Positions 63,250 through 64,000 of a stretch of 64,000 nucleotides of DNA are shown here, piece by piece. How positions within the stretch are numbered: position 1 is the first letter of the stretch; each line of letters starts with the position of its first letter. A program made the translations under genes and the position numbers. Source of the stretch: Massilia sp. TS11 (GTDB lineage Bacteria > Pseudomonadota > Gammaproteobacteria > Burkholderiales > Burkholderiaceae_D); NCBI RefSeq assembly GCF_022012445.1, contig NZ_JAKLTS010000002.1:62001-126000 (forward strand), read 5' to 3'. The notes below the pieces were generated by a model. The model worked only from the letters and a program-made list of their open reading frames with translations, made no database searches and had not been told where the DNA came from.

Positions 63250-64000
63250 TTATGGTCTTCGGCCGATGGGGATGACAACCGCGCCAGACTTGAGTGAGTC
63301 GAGATAGTCCGCCCACACCTGCATCATGAGGCGGCGGTCCTCGATGTGCGTGGCGCGGTTGTAGGCGCGGCCGAGCGGGTCGCGCACGGCGTGGGCCAGC
63401 TGGTGCTCGATGCGATCAACCGGGAAGCGGAGGACTTCATCGAGGATGGTGCGGGCCATGGCGCGAAAACCGTGGCCACTCATTTCGTCCTTTTCGATGC
63501 CCATGCGGCGCATCGCCGAGAGGATGGCGTTCTCGCTCATGCAGCGGTCCCTCGTTCGCGGGCTCGGGAAGGCAAAGCGGCTTGCGCCCGTCAGTGGCTG
63601 GATCTCTTTGAGGATCGCGATGGCCTGCGTCGCAAGAGGGACGATGTGCTGCGTCTTCGTCTTCGAAGTGGTAAAGCGCCATTCGGCTTTTTCGAAGTCG
63701 ATGTCGGCCCACTTCGCGCTTCGCAGTTCGCCGGGACGGACGAAGACCAGCGGCGCCAGTTGAAGCGCGGCGCGGACGACCGGTGAACCGTGGTAGCTGT
63801 CGAATGCTCTCAATAGCGCCCCGACTTCCTTCGGTTCGATGATCGCGGCGAAGTGCGTGCGGCGGTTCGAGACTGATGGAAGCGCACCGCGAAGGTCCCC
63901 GGTCGGGTCGCGCTCTGCGCGCCCGGTGGCGACGGCATAGCGAAAGACCTGGCCGCAGTTCGCAAGTGCGCGATGCGCTGTTTCGAGGACTCCGCGGCTT
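63250..64000 (-). CDS. P4-type tyrosine integrase, C-terminal part (runs off right edge)
   Basis: The frame is open from the window edge to a stop at 63250, at least 249 codons, so the N-terminus lies beyond 64000. Catalytic elements are present: Arg in FVRPGELRSAKW, HGFRAMAR as HxxR, HQLAHAV and the tyrosine in AYNRATHIEDRR. These match P4/CP4-57-type integrases, which use tRNA 3' ends. It differs from the integrase at 57.4 kb in family, but has the same orientation. It probably belongs to island B. Confidence 0.9.
   Translation of the reverse strand, partial: SRGVLETAHRALANCGQVFRYAVATGRAERDPTGDLRGALPSVSNRRTHFAAIIEPKEVGALLRAFDSYHGSPVVRAALQLAPLVFVRPGELRSAKWADIDFEKAEWRFTTSKTKTQHIVPLATQAIAILKEIQPLTGASRFAFPSPRTRDRCMSENAILSAMRRMGIEKDEMSGHGFRAMARTILDEVLRFPVDRIEHQLAHAVRDPLGRAYNRATHIEDRRLMMQVWADYLDSLKSGAVVIPIGRRP

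Larger units (their letters stand above)
58915..64000. mobile_element. Genomic island B, partial (runs off the right edge)
   Basis: Begins at the shared att copy and continues through type VI effector genes to a second tyrosine integrase whose N-terminus lies beyond the window. Its orientation equals that of island A, so a tandem layout is inferred. The right end is not visible. Confidence 0.5.

Overview
The window looks like a chromosomal segment of a GC-rich betaproteobacterium, most likely Burkholderiales/Oxalobacteraceae (Massilia, Telluria or Duganella type). This rests on gene content and gene order (yqgE-ruvX-pyrR-pyrB-pyrC; miaB-phoH-ybeY-corC-lnt-glyQ-glyS-gmhB; waaC-waaA beside a phosphomannomutase). 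It is inference from layout, not from a marker gene. There are no rRNA genes, no complete tRNA and no CRISPR array.

Region 1 (1-40.6 kb) is high-GC core chromosome. It opens with the end of yqgE, then ruvX and a tightly overlapping pyrimidine operon whose PyrC lacks the zinc-binding HxH. An acyltransferase converges on apaH. Next come the dTDP-rhamnose genes rfbBACD, a WecA-type glycosyl-phosphate transferase, an H-NS-like protein, phosphomannomutase, and waaC/waaA: one surface-polysaccharide and LPS block. On the minus strand a ten-gene run (miaB to a YgjP-type peptidase, 25.6 to 15.0 kb) combines tRNA modification, ribosome maturation, lipoprotein acylation, glycyl-tRNA synthetase and heptose synthesis. 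From 25.7 to 40.6 kb there are sensory and housekeeping genes (HDOD protein, histidine kinase, Cache protein, two solute-binding proteins) and several exported hydrolases.

Region 2 (about 40.86-59.0 kb) is an integrated island, visibly lower in GC. Direct repeats of about 83 bp flank it. Each repeat carries a terminator hairpin and a tRNA-3'-end-like sequence ending in CCA. A DUF6538-type tyrosine integrase lies next to the right repeat. The cargo is a two-gene DGQxR-protein plus HEPN-protein operon (the best candidate for an undescribed defence system here), a serine recombinase, a GNAT-like protein, a Rep-like protein, and a type I restriction-modification locus. That locus has an extra gene between hsdS and hsdR and a NucS-like nuclease after hsdR. 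A repeat-rich non-coding stretch near 46.0 kb may be a replication or control site.

Region 3 (59.0 kb to the right edge) looks like a second island in tandem. It carries an orphan type VI secretion module (hcp, amidase-like effector, two STY0301-type candidate immunity proteins, one further exported protein), then a lytic transglycosylase-like protein with an exported partner, and a P4-type integrase that runs off the window. A decayed integrase start left of the first repeat suggests that three elements have used this site. A third att copy and the intact tRNA would then lie just beyond the right edge.
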